From an uncultured Muribaculaceae bacterium (lineage in GTDB: Bacteria; Bacteroidota; Bacteroidia; Bacteroidales; Muribaculaceae): 64,000 nt of DNA. Position 1 is the first letter of the stretch. Every line of letters begins with the position of its first letter. Below the pieces are notes generated by a model. The model did no database searches and was not told the origin of the DNA. It saw only the letters and a list, made by a program, of their open reading frames with translations. A program made the position numbers and the translations under genes. Where the stretch lies: the NCBI GenBank assembly GCA_910578095.1, contig CAJTOZ010000001.1:210538-274537 (forward strand). The letters run 5' to 3'. Of this stretch, positions 1-9,267 are shown in pieces.

Positions 1-1670
1 TGCGCCGGAAAAAAAGTACCGATGAGCAGCACGTACAGAGGCACACGGGCCGAGCACGACATGAAAGGATTGATGAGTATGGTGATCAACCGGCTGGAAC
101 GGCTCTCGATAGCGCGCGCGGCCATTATCGCCGGCACATTGCAGCCAAAACCCATCACCAGAGGGATGAACGACTTGCCGTGCAGCCCTATGCGATGCAT
201 CACCTTGTCCATTATGAATGCGGCCCTGGCCATATACCCGGAATCCTCCATGAAGGATATACAAAAATATAGGATCAATATATTGGGAAGGAACACGATC
301 ACTCCCCCTACTCCTCCTATTATTCCATCCGCAATCAGATCTTTAAGAGCTCCGTCCGGCAATACGCGCGACACAACATCGCTGATGGCGGCCACCGCGC
401 TCTCTATCCAGTCCATGGGAAATTGTCCGAGGAAGAATGTTGCCCAGAAGATGAAAAACATTATGGCAAAAAATATCGGGAAACCGAGCAACTTATTGGT
501 GACCACGCTGTCCACAAGCCTGGTCATCTCGCGGTTGTCGACGGTATTCTGGCGCAATGTCTCGGCCAAGGCGCCGGCTATGAATCCATATTTCGCCGAT
601 GCCACCTGCGAAGGTATATCCTCATCGTGCAATGCTGTCAGCGCACTGCGCAGCTCATCTCTCAACTGCAGGATTTTCCTGCTGTCATCGCAGCCGGCGA
701 TCTGCCGCTCAGCCTCCTTGTCGCCCTCAAGCAGTTTTATTGCCACATACCGTGGCGAAAAGCGCCGTTCTATGGCTTCGCTCTCTTTCAGGGTGTCTAT
801 GAGTTTGCGGACGGCTTTCTCCACATCGGCACCGAGGCTCACATGCACGTGGCGCACATTTGGCTGCACATCGTTGTACACCTCGATGACGGTCTCGAGC
901 AATCGCGCCACACCTTCGCCGCTGCGCGCCACCACAGGCACCATCGGCACTCCGATCATTCCACCGAGCATGTCATAATCCAACTCGCCACCTCCGGCCC
1001 TGAGCTCATCATACATGTTCAGGGCTATGACCATCCTGCGGTCCATGTCGATGAGCTCTGTGGTCAGGTACAGGTTTCGTTCCAGATTGCTCGTATCCAC
1101 CACATTCACTATCACGTCGGGAGTATTGTCATGCAGATATCTGCGCACATACATCTCTTCGGGCGAATACGTCGACAAGGAGTATGTTCCGGGCAGGTCG
1201 ACTATATTGAATGTGTATCCGGCATGATGAAACACCCTGCGTTTCGCATCCACCGTCACCCCGGAATAGTTGCCCACATGTTCGGTAGCGCCACTGAGGG
1301 TATTGAAAAGCGTAGTCTTGCCACAATTGGGGTTTCCTATGAGAGCCACATTTATGCTTCGGTGCTCATCTCTCACTATCATCTCGCCCTCTTCATGCAC
1401 TTCCAGTGTGCCGGCGCTCTCCAGACGGCGTATCTGTGCAGGATCGTCGATTTTAACGACCTCTATCATTCTGGCTTCGGCTGTGCGGAGGCTCACCTCA
1501 TAGTTCATGACACCATATTTTATGGGATCTTTGAGCGGAGCGTGCAGAAGCACCCGCACCGGACGCCCTTTGACGAATCCCATCTCCATGACACGTTTTC
1601 GGAACGCGCCATGACCGAGAATTTTCACAACTACGGCAATATCGCCGGTATTAAGTTCGGACAGTCTCAT
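1..1670 (-). CDS. feoB: FeoA-FeoB fusion ferrous iron transporter (partial, C-terminus outside window)
   Basis: This is the N-terminal 556 residues of a fused Fe(II) transporter; the gene runs off the left edge. Residues 1-75 form a FeoA-like SH3 domain (starts MRLSELNTGD). A G domain follows with the P-loop GNPNCGKTT at about 112-120, then a DLPG switch, a helical linker and the first membrane segments with Gate motifs. FeoB is an inner-membrane, nucleotide-dependent Fe2+ importer, and FeoA-FeoB fusion is common in Bacteroidetes. The start ATG overlaps the stop of the upstream MBOAT gene by one base (TGATG), so translational coupling is likely and it is the last visible gene of the minus-strand run. 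Confidence 0.95.
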   Translation of the reverse strand, partial: MRLSELNTGDIAVVVKILGHGAFRKRVMEMGFVKGRPVRVLLHAPLKDPIKYGVMNYEVSLRTAEARMIEVVKIDDPAQIRRLESAGTLEVHEEGEMIVRDEHRSINVALIGNPNCGKTTLFNTLSGATEHVGNYSGVTVDAKRRVFHHAGYTFNIVDLPGTYSLSTYSPEEMYVRRYLHDNTPDVIVNVVDTSNLERNLYLTTELIDMDRRMVIALNMYDELRAGGGELDYDMLGGMIGVPMVPVVARSGEGVARLLETVIEVYNDVQPNVRHVHVSLGADVEKAVRKLIDTLKESEAIERRFSPRYVAIKLLEGDKEAERQIAGCDDSRKILQLRDELRSALTALHDEDIPSQVASAKYGFIAGALAETLRQNTVDNREMTRLVDSVVTNKLLGFPIFFAIMFFIFWATFFLGQFPMDWIESAVAAISDVVSRVLPDGALKDLIADGIIGGVGGVIVFLPNILILYFCISFMEDSGYMARAAFIMDKVMHRIGLHGKSFIPLVMGFGCNVPAIMAARAIESRSSRLITILINPFMSCSARVPLYVLLIGTFFPA

Positions 1671-3172
1671 CAATATTGCAGATAAATGAATGGTACCAGA
1701 TCGCTCTGACGCGTCTGGATCACGAGAAACAGCACTGCACTCAGCAGCAGGGCCTGAAGCGCAAGGGGCATCGTGGCGTACACCCGGGTGGCGCCGTCTG
1801 TCCACCCGCGCGGAGTGAAGTGCATCATGTAGCCTGCGCAAAGGGCAAGCACTATCATCATGTAGGCCTCGACAAATTGGGTCGCGATACCTGGCCTGAA
1901 ATCACTGAAAATCTGTGTGGCCATATCGGCAAGATTCTCCGGGCCCGAGGCTCTGAAAAAAGTAAAACCTATGACAACCAGAACAAACGTGATGGCAATG
2001 TTGACACTCCGAAGCAACATCGTGCCTCGAAGCACTTCGGGCGCACGCCACACCCTGCTGAGCCATTTATGCGCCACCAGCAGCGCACCATGATACGCGC
2101 CCCACAGCAGATACATCCATGATGCTCCGTGCCACAGGCCTCCTATGAGCATCGTGGCCATGAGATTCACGCGCTGCCGCTTCTGCCCTTTGCGGTTGCC
2201 GCCAAGAGGAATGTAGATATAATCCCGCAGCCATGAACTGAGCGAGATATGCCAGCGGCGCCAGAATTCCGTAGGATTCTGCGATTTGAAGGGTGCGTCG
2301 AAATTGGCTTTGAAACGATACCCCAGCAGCAACGCTATGCCTATGGCCATATCGCTGTAGCCGCTGAAGTCGCAATAAAGTTGCAAGGTGAAGCCTATTG
2401 TTCCCATCAGGTTTTCAAAACCGGAATAAAGCGACGGATTGTCAAAAATACGGTCGACGAAGTTGCCGCTTATGTAGTCGGCTATTACCACTTTCTTTAT
2501 CAGACCGGACATGATCATGAAAAGGCCCTCGCTCACCATCTCGTGGGTGGCATGCGGATTGGCCTCCACTTGCGGAAGCATATCCTTCGCGCGCACAACC
2601 GGACCGGCCAGCAAAGGCGGAAAGAATGTCAGGAAAAATGTATAGTCCAGGAAATTGCGGGCCGGCTTCATGTCGCCGCGGTAGATATCGACTATGTAGC
2701 TTATACTGCGGAAGGTAAAGAACGATATTCCCGCCGGCAAGATTATGTCGAGGGCGTCGAAATGACCGCCGTTGAAAATTCCGGCAATGCTTCCCAGCAG
2801 CAGGTTTGTGTACTTGAAATAGATGAGCATACCCACATTGGAGATGACATTCAAGGCCACTATCCCGCGTCGCAGTATGGGCCGGCTGACCTGTCCCAGC
2901 CACAACCCGAGAAGGTAGTCCGACACGCACACGCCGAGAAGAATGAAACAGCATTCCGCACTGGATTTATAATAGAAGTATAATGAGAACAGTATCACGA
3001 ACACCTTCTTAAGCGTGCCGTGGTAGCGCAAAGCCCGGTATATGCAGAGAAAGGCCGCGAACAGCACCAGAAACAAACCGGTGTTGAACAGCAGCGGCTG
3101 GCGGGGGTCATAGAGGAGGAGCTTGCTCAGCGACTCTATGTTTATGCTGTTAATCAGATTCAGAACTGTCAT
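1670..3172 (-). CDS. MBOAT family membrane O-acyltransferase (AlgI/DltB-like)
   Basis: A 500-residue polytopic membrane protein of the MBOAT family, which moves acyl groups (usually acetyl) across the inner membrane to extracytoplasmic glycans. The AlgI/DltB-type region FWRRWHISLSSWLRDYIY and the invariant histidine in GGLWHGASW are both present. I chose the ATG at 3172 (MTVLNLINS); an ATG 51 bases upstream would add 17 residues lying entirely inside the upstream gene. The start overlaps the end of the upstream SGNH gene by 23 bases. Two SGNH hydrolase-like proteins lie directly upstream, the usual partners that transfer acyl groups to the polymer. The acceptor glycan cannot be told from sequence. 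Confidence 0.9.
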   Translation of the reverse strand: MTVLNLINSINIESLSKLLLYDPRQPLLFNTGLFLVLFAAFLCIYRALRYHGTLKKVFVILFSLYFYYKSSAECCFILLGVCVSDYLLGLWLGQVSRPILRRGIVALNVISNVGMLIYFKYTNLLLGSIAGIFNGGHFDALDIILPAGISFFTFRSISYIVDIYRGDMKPARNFLDYTFFLTFFPPLLAGPVVRAKDMLPQVEANPHATHEMVSEGLFMIMSGLIKKVVIADYISGNFVDRIFDNPSLYSGFENLMGTIGFTLQLYCDFSGYSDMAIGIALLLGYRFKANFDAPFKSQNPTEFWRRWHISLSSWLRDYIYIPLGGNRKGQKRQRVNLMATMLIGGLWHGASWMYLLWGAYHGALLVAHKWLSRVWRAPEVLRGTMLLRSVNIAITFVLVVIGFTFFRASGPENLADMATQIFSDFRPGIATQFVEAYMMIVLALCAGYMMHFTPRGWTDGATRVYATMPLALQALLLSAVLFLVIQTRQSDLVPFIYLQY

Positions 3173-4427
3173 TGCTGTCGGATTGTGATTGGGAGAGTAT
3201 TTCACGTACAAGGGCGTCGGCAAACATATCGCCCATCAGATGATAACCGTCCCACGTGAGATGGATGCGGTCGGTGTTCATCAGCCTGGAAGACACCCAT
3301 TTCGAGGCAGTGCCTCCGCCTCCCGATATGGCATACCAGTCGTATACCGGGATATTCTCCGAGGCGCCATACTCCATTATGGCTGTGCGTATCCGCTCTA
3401 TGTTCGGGTTTACGGTATAGGTGCGCGTGCGCCGCCTGCGGCCTTTGCGGCGCGTATAGGTGCGGCGGTAGCATTCCTGCGGAGTGGTGAGCAGTATGGA
3501 AGCATGAGGGTTGTGGCGTCGCAGGTCCGACACCAGAGTGTGGATATGCATCCGCATATCATCGGAACTCACTCTGCCGAAAGCTTCATTTGTGCCGAGA
3601 CTGACGATAATCAGATCGGGATTGAGCCGCGCTGCCGCCGAAGCAAATTCCGGCAACGCGTTGTAAGAACTGTACGTAGCGCCATTGTTGCCTATGGCGC
3701 TGTATTCCACACCGCTGTCGCCGCGCAGAAGTTCAATGGCCGTCAATGGCGCCGCCCCCTTCAGATGAAGCGTTAATGTCGTTTCGGGCTGTGTCAGCAA
3801 CACATCCGCCACTCCTGGAGCCGGCGATAGATAAGCGGCTGATACATCCGGCGATACCGACAGGAGTTCCGGGCTTGCCGCACCGGTCGTGTATATGCGT
3901 ATGCAGTCAAAGGAATCTCCGCAGCTTACGGATATGTCATATTCCGAGCCGGTGGCGGGAGCTACGGACACACCGCTGAAACCCGTCTCGATAGCGCGCG
4001 GCATTTTAAGCAGGCGCGAACTTTTCATTGGCGTGTTGGAGCGTATGACGTAGTCGGAGGGGGCGTTTGTTCCGGCCAGCCGTAAAGGAGCGATGAGCCC
4101 GCGGCCGGCACCGCCGTAGAGCTGCTGCAGATGGTAGCGCACGCGCGATGTGGATCCTTCGGCCTGAATATGGCTGTCGCCTATATGCAGAATGCGCACG
4201 CAAGCAGTATCCGCCCCCGAAAAACGCGCGCGGAGATGTGTCCAGTCGGCATCGTTCATGATCACATGGTTGCGGGATGCATCTATAAACGGATATGCCG
4301 AGAGGTCTGCTATATGCGACACTGCGGTTTCCACGCCCAGTTCCGGGTTCAGACGGAGCTCGGCTTGCTGTGCCCATACAGGCATTGCTGCGGACAGTAT
4401 AACGCAAGCTTTGAATATTCTATTCAT
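3150..4427 (-). CDS. Secreted SGNH/GDSL-family hydrolase or acyltransferase
   Basis: A 425-residue protein with a cleavable signal peptide (MNRIFKACVILSAAMPVWAQ). SGNH blocks are visible: nucleophile block ILHIGDSHIQAEG near residue 80, the glycine/asparagine block SLGTNEAFG, and the catalytic Asp-His pair in DRIHLTWDG near the C-terminus. It is expected in the periplasm. With the MBOAT protein next door and a second, membrane-anchored SGNH protein upstream, it is more likely a carbohydrate O-acetyltransferase or esterase than a lipase. It overlaps the upstream gene by 8 bases. The substrate is unknown. Confidence 0.85.
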   Translation of the reverse strand: MNRIFKACVILSAAMPVWAQQAELRLNPELGVETAVSHIADLSAYPFIDASRNHVIMNDADWTHLRARFSGADTACVRILHIGDSHIQAEGSTSRVRYHLQQLYGGAGRGLIAPLRLAGTNAPSDYVIRSNTPMKSSRLLKMPRAIETGFSGVSVAPATGSEYDISVSCGDSFDCIRIYTTGAASPELLSVSPDVSAAYLSPAPGVADVLLTQPETTLTLHLKGAAPLTAIELLRGDSGVEYSAIGNNGATYSSYNALPEFASAAARLNPDLIIVSLGTNEAFGRVSSDDMRMHIHTLVSDLRRHNPHASILLTTPQECYRRTYTRRKGRRRRTRTYTVNPNIERIRTAIMEYGASENIPVYDWYAISGGGGTASKWVSSRLMNTDRIHLTWDGYHLMGDMFADALVREILSQSQSDSNDSSESD

Positions 4428-5829
4428 CCACTGCTCGCATTAATGATTTGTAGAATATACTGCCCATCTCTTCTCCTCCTTTATGGTTGAGATGTATGTA
4501 GTCGGCATTTACAAGCCCGCGGTCCCTCCAGTCGACAATGGCATTTTCTCCGCCCATCGCTGCGCGCATGTCCCAGAATATTACTCCGGCATCACGCGCT
4601 GCCTTGCGCTGCACTTCTATAATAGCCGGCACTGTGGGCAGCGAGGCCACCTCCGTGCCTTGCTTCTGCCCTCGGTCGCCCACGCCTGCCATGATCACGA
4701 CAGCACCCGGATAACATGCCTTTATGCGCAGAAGCACACGTTTCATAAGATTACCGTAGGCGGTGTATTCTGTCTGCTGCGACGACAGGGCGTTCATACC
4801 GTACTCCACGATTATCATGTCGTAATCCACTCCGGCGCATGCCGCCATGGCTCTCGCCGTAGATATACCGAGGCTACGGTGCGACACACCGCTGTAGCCT
4901 CTCAGGCTCATGCAGTCGAGCGAAGCCCCGTCTCTGTCGTCGAGCCACGCACCGAACACCACCATTCCGTCGGCATCGCACCGTATGTCGAGGCGCGCGG
5001 TCTCGCCGTCTATAGTTATGCTCTGCACGTCTGGCGAAGCAGCCGCCTCGTGCGCCTCCCAGGATGCGCCCCCATCTGTAGACGTTGCTATCGTGCCTCC
5101 ATGCGGTGCCATGAACACTACGCGCGAGCGGCTCCAGGATGCAGTATGCGCTCCGTTCTTTTCTCCGCGGAATGTGGCCGTAGCCCCGCGTGTGGCACGG
5201 AAATATTCCCCCGGCAGAGTGTGCAGACTGTCAAGACGGTCGTTACGGATATCGCATGCCGTGAATCCCTGCGAGGAAAGCCGCACTGTACGGCGGAAGC
5301 CGGCCACAGCCGATGTCATGGGCACATAGCCTACACCGCGGCCGCCGATACGGTCCTGCAATCTGCGCCGGATGGAACCGCTGAGTATGTCTCCTTCTAT
5401 GTAGCTGTCGCCTATCATGGCGGCGCGTAGCGTTCCGGAGGCGAGGGCGACGCGCAGAGCGTCCGTCGCGCTGCCGTCAGCGCTGTAGTCTTCCAGTTCG
5501 CCCGGTTCCATACCTGCAGGCAAAACGTTCTGGGCTATCGGGTGAACTATCGCAGCCTCTGGCTCTTCCACTACTGCCTCTGGCTCTTCGGTCTCTGTAG
5601 CGGCTTCCTGAAGCTCGGCTTCCAGCGCCGGGTCCACTATCTCTTCCGTCACATACTCGATAGCGGAGCTGTGAAGTATGTCGGAAAAAAGATTGAAGTC
5701 CTTCAGTTTATGACCGGTGAGGTCGCCCCACGGCAACATTGACAATATGCCGAGAGTAATCAGTGCAAGCAGTACTATCGTGAGCGGGCTACCCTGCGAT
5801 GGACGGCGCCCTGTATCGTTGGGATTCAT
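4420..5829 (-). CDS. Membrane-anchored SGNH/GDSL-family protein
   Basis: A 469-residue protein that begins MNPNDTGRRPS, followed by one hydrophobic anchor (about residues 15-35) and a Glu-rich periplasmic linker. The SGNH fold is indicated by IGDSYIEGD (nucleophile serine), EYGMNALSS and NADYIHLNHKG (Asp-His). The start at 5829 gives a 4-base ATGA overlap with menF; longer readings run back inside menF and lack a membrane protein start. It is paired with a second SGNH protein and an MBOAT transferase, forming a three-gene O-acylation module. Membrane anchoring of one SGNH partner resembles alginate or peptidoglycan acetylation systems, but no specific family name can be given. Confidence 0.82.
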   Translation of the reverse strand: MNPNDTGRRPSQGSPLTIVLLALITLGILSMLPWGDLTGHKLKDFNLFSDILHSSAIEYVTEEIVDPALEAELQEAATETEEPEAVVEEPEAAIVHPIAQNVLPAGMEPGELEDYSADGSATDALRVALASGTLRAAMIGDSYIEGDILSGSIRRRLQDRIGGRGVGYVPMTSAVAGFRRTVRLSSQGFTACDIRNDRLDSLHTLPGEYFRATRGATATFRGEKNGAHTASWSRSRVVFMAPHGGTIATSTDGGASWEAHEAAASPDVQSITIDGETARLDIRCDADGMVVFGAWLDDRDGASLDCMSLRGYSGVSHRSLGISTARAMAACAGVDYDMIIVEYGMNALSSQQTEYTAYGNLMKRVLLRIKACYPGAVVIMAGVGDRGQKQGTEVASLPTVPAIIEVQRKAARDAGVIFWDMRAAMGGENAIVDWRDRGLVNADYIHLNHKGGEEMGSIFYKSLMRAVDE

Positions 5830-6812
5830 ATCGGGAGAGAGTTTTCTTTTAGTATTTTCAATAGAGGGGCGCTTTTGGCTTCTGTCTCGCGCCATTCGGC
5901 TGCGGGATCGCTCGAAGACGTGATGCCTCCGCCGGCGTAAATGCACCATCCGCGGTCCGACAACTGCGCGCAGCGCAGGTTCACATAAGCCCGTAGCGTC
6001 GTACCGTCGGAGCATGCGAGATAGCCCGCATAGCAGCGGCGGGGAGCATCCTCCACCTCTTCAATCTCGCTTATAGCTGTCTGCTGTGGCATTCCGGCCA
6101 CGGCAGGAGTAGGGTTGAGAGCATCAAGTATATCGCTTGCGCCTTCCAGCCCGTCCATGCGCGCTTCTATCCTGGTGCATATATGCTCGATGGCTCCGTA
6201 TCTCAGAGTTTCTGTGGCACCCGCATGCGGAAATAGCCCCGCACCACGCAGGGCTGACATTATAAAATCTGTCACATAGGCCTGCTCCTCCACATTTTTT
6301 GCATCCCATGAATGGGCCTCGGGGGTGTGGCGGCGCGTTCCGGCAAGAGACATTGTTCTCACTGTACCATCGGCAAATTCGGCGAGCACTTCAGGCGTGG
6401 CACCTATCCACATGCCCGTGCGGGGAGTGTAATAACAATGGCAGAAGGCATCAGGAAACAAATCAAACAGCTGAGAAACCACAGCATTTATATCCACCTG
6501 CATCCCGGAAGCGCATATGGCACGCATGCGCACGCATTTTCCGCCACGGGATTTCAACTGTCCGATAAGCCATTGCGTTGTAGCAAGATATACGTCATGG
6601 AGAGTTGACGTTTGCCATGGTTGCACGGCCGGGGTTCCGGGAGTGGTTTTATCAACTGCTATGCGCTCGCACCATGGCGTGTTCCACTCATTTATGGTAA
6701 AATCAAAGATATCGTTTCCGGACACGCGTATCGTGCTTTCGCCCGGAAAACGAAATATGGCAAAGGGGACGCCTTCTGCATACAGGCGCTCTATGTCGAG
6801 CGGCAGTTTCAT
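5826..6812 (-). CDS. menF: Isochorismate synthase
   Basis: A 328-residue chorismate-binding enzyme that makes isochorismate, the first committed step of menaquinone synthesis. Recognisable family segments are MSLAGTRRH, the ARMDG stretch with a conserved Glu, NPTPAVAGMPQQ and the C-terminal IYAGGGITSSSDP followed by WRETEAK. It is shorter than the Escherichia coli enzyme, as is usual in Bacteroidetes. It lies 15 bases after rimO and overlaps the next gene by ATGA. The other men genes are 5.4 kb away on the opposite strand, so menF is split from its pathway here. Chorismate-binding enzymes for siderophore or salicylate synthesis are possible but fit less well with a nearby menDBCE. Confidence 0.9.
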   Translation of the reverse strand: MKLPLDIERLYAEGVPFAIFRFPGESTIRVSGNDIFDFTINEWNTPWCERIAVDKTTPGTPAVQPWQTSTLHDVYLATTQWLIGQLKSRGGKCVRMRAICASGMQVDINAVVSQLFDLFPDAFCHCYYTPRTGMWIGATPEVLAEFADGTVRTMSLAGTRRHTPEAHSWDAKNVEEQAYVTDFIMSALRGAGLFPHAGATETLRYGAIEHICTRIEARMDGLEGASDILDALNPTPAVAGMPQQTAISEIEEVEDAPRRCYAGYLACSDGTTLRAYVNLRCAQLSDRGWCIYAGGGITSSSDPAAEWRETEAKSAPLLKILKENSLPI

Positions 6813-6827
6813 GAACTCAGCGGCTGT

Positions 6828-8126
6828 TTATACAACTTTGGCAATCAGCTCGTAGGGCATCGCGTCGGTGATCTCTACTTCGTAGAAGTGGCCGGGGCGG
6901 AGCTGTGCATCATCCTTGGAAATGAGCACTTCGGGATCAACCTCGGGAGAATCAAATTCGCTGCGTCCCACATAGAAACCATCATTCTCGCTCTCTACGA
7001 GCACACGCATGCGTTTTCCTATTTTCGAGCTGTTGTGTTCCAGCGCTATTTCTTCCTGCACGGCCATAAGTCTGTCAAGACGAGCCTGCTTGATCTCTTC
7101 GGGAACATCATCGCTGTAGTTCTTTGCTGCATACGTGTCTTCTTCCTCGCAATAGGCGAAAGCGCCCATGCGCTCGAAGCGCTCGCTGCGCACAAAATCC
7201 AGCAATTCTGCAAAGTCTTCATCACTTTCTCCCGGAAAACCCACCATGAGTGTCGTGCGGATATGAATTCCCGGCACTTCCGCACGTATGCGCTTGAGCA
7301 GAGCCTTGGTCTCAGCACCGGTGATGTGGCGACGCATGCGTTCCAGCACTCCGTCGGCACTGTGTTGCAGCGCTATATCAAGATATTTGCACACATTGGG
7401 ATGACGCGCCATCACAGGAAGAAGATCGTAAGGAAAATCAGTTGGATAGGCATAGTGCAGCCGAATCCACTCCACACCTTCTATACGGGCCATCTCATCA
7501 ACGAGATCGGCTATGGCATGCCGTCCGTATATGTCACAGCCATAGAATGACAGGTCCTGGGCTATCACATTGAATTCACTCACGCCCTTGGCCACAAGTT
7601 CGCGCACCTCTTCCAGTATTTCTTCCTTTGGACGCGATTTGTAGCGGCCCGTTATGAGAGGAATGGCACAAAATGCACAAAAACGGTTGCAACCTTCGGC
7701 TATCTTCAGGTAGGCGCTCCATTCCGGAGTGGTGAGGTCTCGGGCCCACGGACGCTGTGAGGCATCCACATCCGGACAAAGTTCACGCACCAGATCCTCG
7801 AAGTCGAATTTCCCGAACCAGCCGTCCACTTCCGGAATCTCGCCCGGCAACAGTTCGGAGTAGCGCTCGGAAAGGCAACCCATGACATACACGGCACCTA
7901 TCTGGCCGGCGCTCTTGGCCTCGCATGCCCGCAGTATCATGTCGATACTTTCCTCTTTGGCATCGCCTATGAAGCCGCAGGTGTTGATCACCACCGCATC
8001 GCCGCTCCACTCGCCACCTGCATCGTGAACGGCTTCCACACGGCCTTCGCTCAGGCGATGCAGCAGGCGTTCGCTGTCCACGAGGTTCTTGGAGCACCCC
8101 ATGGATATCACATTCACACGTTTCAT
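6828..8126 (-). CDS. rimO: Ribosomal protein S12 methylthiotransferase RimO
   Basis: A 432-residue radical-SAM methylthiotransferase that modifies an aspartate of ribosomal protein S12. The N-terminal MTTase domain has conserved cysteines in SMGCSKN, NTCGF and MGCLSERY. The radical-SAM cluster motif CNRFCAFC follows, and the C-terminus is a TRAM-like domain. The short SMGCSKNLVDSE start and the absence of a tRNA-type extension favour RimO over MiaB. It overlaps ftsY by 4 bases and is followed after 15 bases by menF. Confidence 0.95.
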   Translation of the reverse strand: MKRVNVISMGCSKNLVDSERLLHRLSEGRVEAVHDAGGEWSGDAVVINTCGFIGDAKEESIDMILRACEAKSAGQIGAVYVMGCLSERYSELLPGEIPEVDGWFGKFDFEDLVRELCPDVDASQRPWARDLTTPEWSAYLKIAEGCNRFCAFCAIPLITGRYKSRPKEEILEEVRELVAKGVSEFNVIAQDLSFYGCDIYGRHAIADLVDEMARIEGVEWIRLHYAYPTDFPYDLLPVMARHPNVCKYLDIALQHSADGVLERMRRHITGAETKALLKRIRAEVPGIHIRTTLMVGFPGESDEDFAELLDFVRSERFERMGAFAYCEEEDTYAAKNYSDDVPEEIKQARLDRLMAVQEEIALEHNSSKIGKRMRVLVESENDGFYVGRSEFDSPEVDPEVLISKDDAQLRPGHFYEVEITDAMPYELIAKVV

Positions 8127-9103
8127 TCCGCGTTATCTCCTTTTTTGCCGAACAAGGACTCTACGAATGCGCGTTTGTCAAACACCTGAAGGTCGGTGAT
8201 TTTTTCGCCGAGACCTATGTATTTCACAGGAATGCGCAGCATGTCGCTTATTCCGATCACCACACCTCCCTTTGCCGTGCCGTCAAGTTTGGTGATGGCA
8301 AGGTCTGTCACCTGCGTGGCTGCGGAGAATTGGCGTGCCTGCTCGAATGCGTTCTGTCCCGTCGATCCGTCGAGCACAAGCAACACTTCGTGCGGAGCTC
8401 CGGGCACGACACGTTCCATCACACGCTTGATTTTCGACAGCTCATCCATCAGTCCTTTCTTGTTGTGGAGGCGACCTGCGGTGTCTATTATCACCACATC
8501 ACAACCTTGAGCCACCGCACTGCTCAGCGTGTCGAAAGCAACAGCCGCAGCATCGCTGCCGAGCTGTTGCTTGACAATGGGAACGTCTGCACGACGCGCC
8601 CATTCATCAAGTTGCTCGATGGCCGCGGCACGGAATGTATCGGCAGCACCGAGCATCACTTTGTGGCCGGCAGCCTTATATTGGTAAGCGAGCTTGCCTA
8701 TGGTGGTAGTCTTGCCTACACCGTTAACACCCACCACCATTATGACGTACGGACGCGCTCCCTCGGGAAGCTCAAAATCCTGCAACGCCGTGGTACTGGC
8801 TTTGTTTTCCACAAGCAGTGCCGATATTTCTTCACACAGCATGTCGTTGAGCTCGTCCTCGCCCACGTACTTATCACGCTGGGCACGGCTCTGAATGCGG
8901 TCTATGATTTTGAGTGTGGTTTCTGCACCCACATCTCCGGTTATGAATATTTCCTCCAGCTCATCAAGGAAATCGTCGTCGATGGTCCGACGCCCTACAA
9001 ACGCGCGTTTAAGTTTGCCGAAAAAACCTTCTTTGGTTTTTTCAAGGCCACGGTCGAGTGTTTCCTGTTTCTTTTTGCGGGAGAAGAAGTCGAAGAATGC
9101 CAT
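8123..9103 (-). CDS. ftsY: Signal recognition particle receptor FtsY
   Basis: A 326-residue SRP GTPase that docks ribosome-SRP complexes at the inner membrane. It lacks the long acidic A domain of Escherichia coli FtsY and is essentially the NG core, starting MAFFDFFSRKKK with basic N-terminal residues. The GTPase motifs are GVNGVGKTTTIGK, DTFRAAA, DTAGR and TKLDGTAKGG. It heads the minus-strand run; a clear TAACTTTG box lies 24 bases upstream of the start codon. It overlaps rimO by 4 bases, a gene order I recall from other Bacteroidetes. Confidence 0.97.
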   Translation of the reverse strand: MAFFDFFSRKKKQETLDRGLEKTKEGFFGKLKRAFVGRRTIDDDFLDELEEIFITGDVGAETTLKIIDRIQSRAQRDKYVGEDELNDMLCEEISALLVENKASTTALQDFELPEGARPYVIMVVGVNGVGKTTTIGKLAYQYKAAGHKVMLGAADTFRAAAIEQLDEWARRADVPIVKQQLGSDAAAVAFDTLSSAVAQGCDVVIIDTAGRLHNKKGLMDELSKIKRVMERVVPGAPHEVLLVLDGSTGQNAFEQARQFSAATQVTDLAITKLDGTAKGGVVIGISDMLRIPVKYIGLGEKITDLQVFDKRAFVESLFGKKGDNAE

Positions 9104-9126
9104 AGTTGGTTTGGTTTATTAGCTTG

Positions 9127-9134
9127 CAAAGTTA
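9127..9134 (-). promoter_or_regulatory. Bacteroidetes-type -7 promoter box for ftsY
   Basis: The minus strand reads TAACTTTG, matching the TAnnTTTG consensus of the Bacteroidetes primary sigma factor. Transcription would begin about 4-6 bases downstream, leaving a leader of roughly 20 bases before ftsY. The 164-base gap to the next gene upstream holds no other recognisable feature. Confidence 0.7.
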
Positions 9135-9267
9135 CAAAAAAAAGGACGTTCCCGCAATACTCATGATACAGTAATATGCATACCGACACGCATCATCGTG
9201 AATGTGTTCTGCGTCTGTGGTGTCGGCGCGTTTGGAACCTACACATTAACGGAGCAATATTCTTTAC

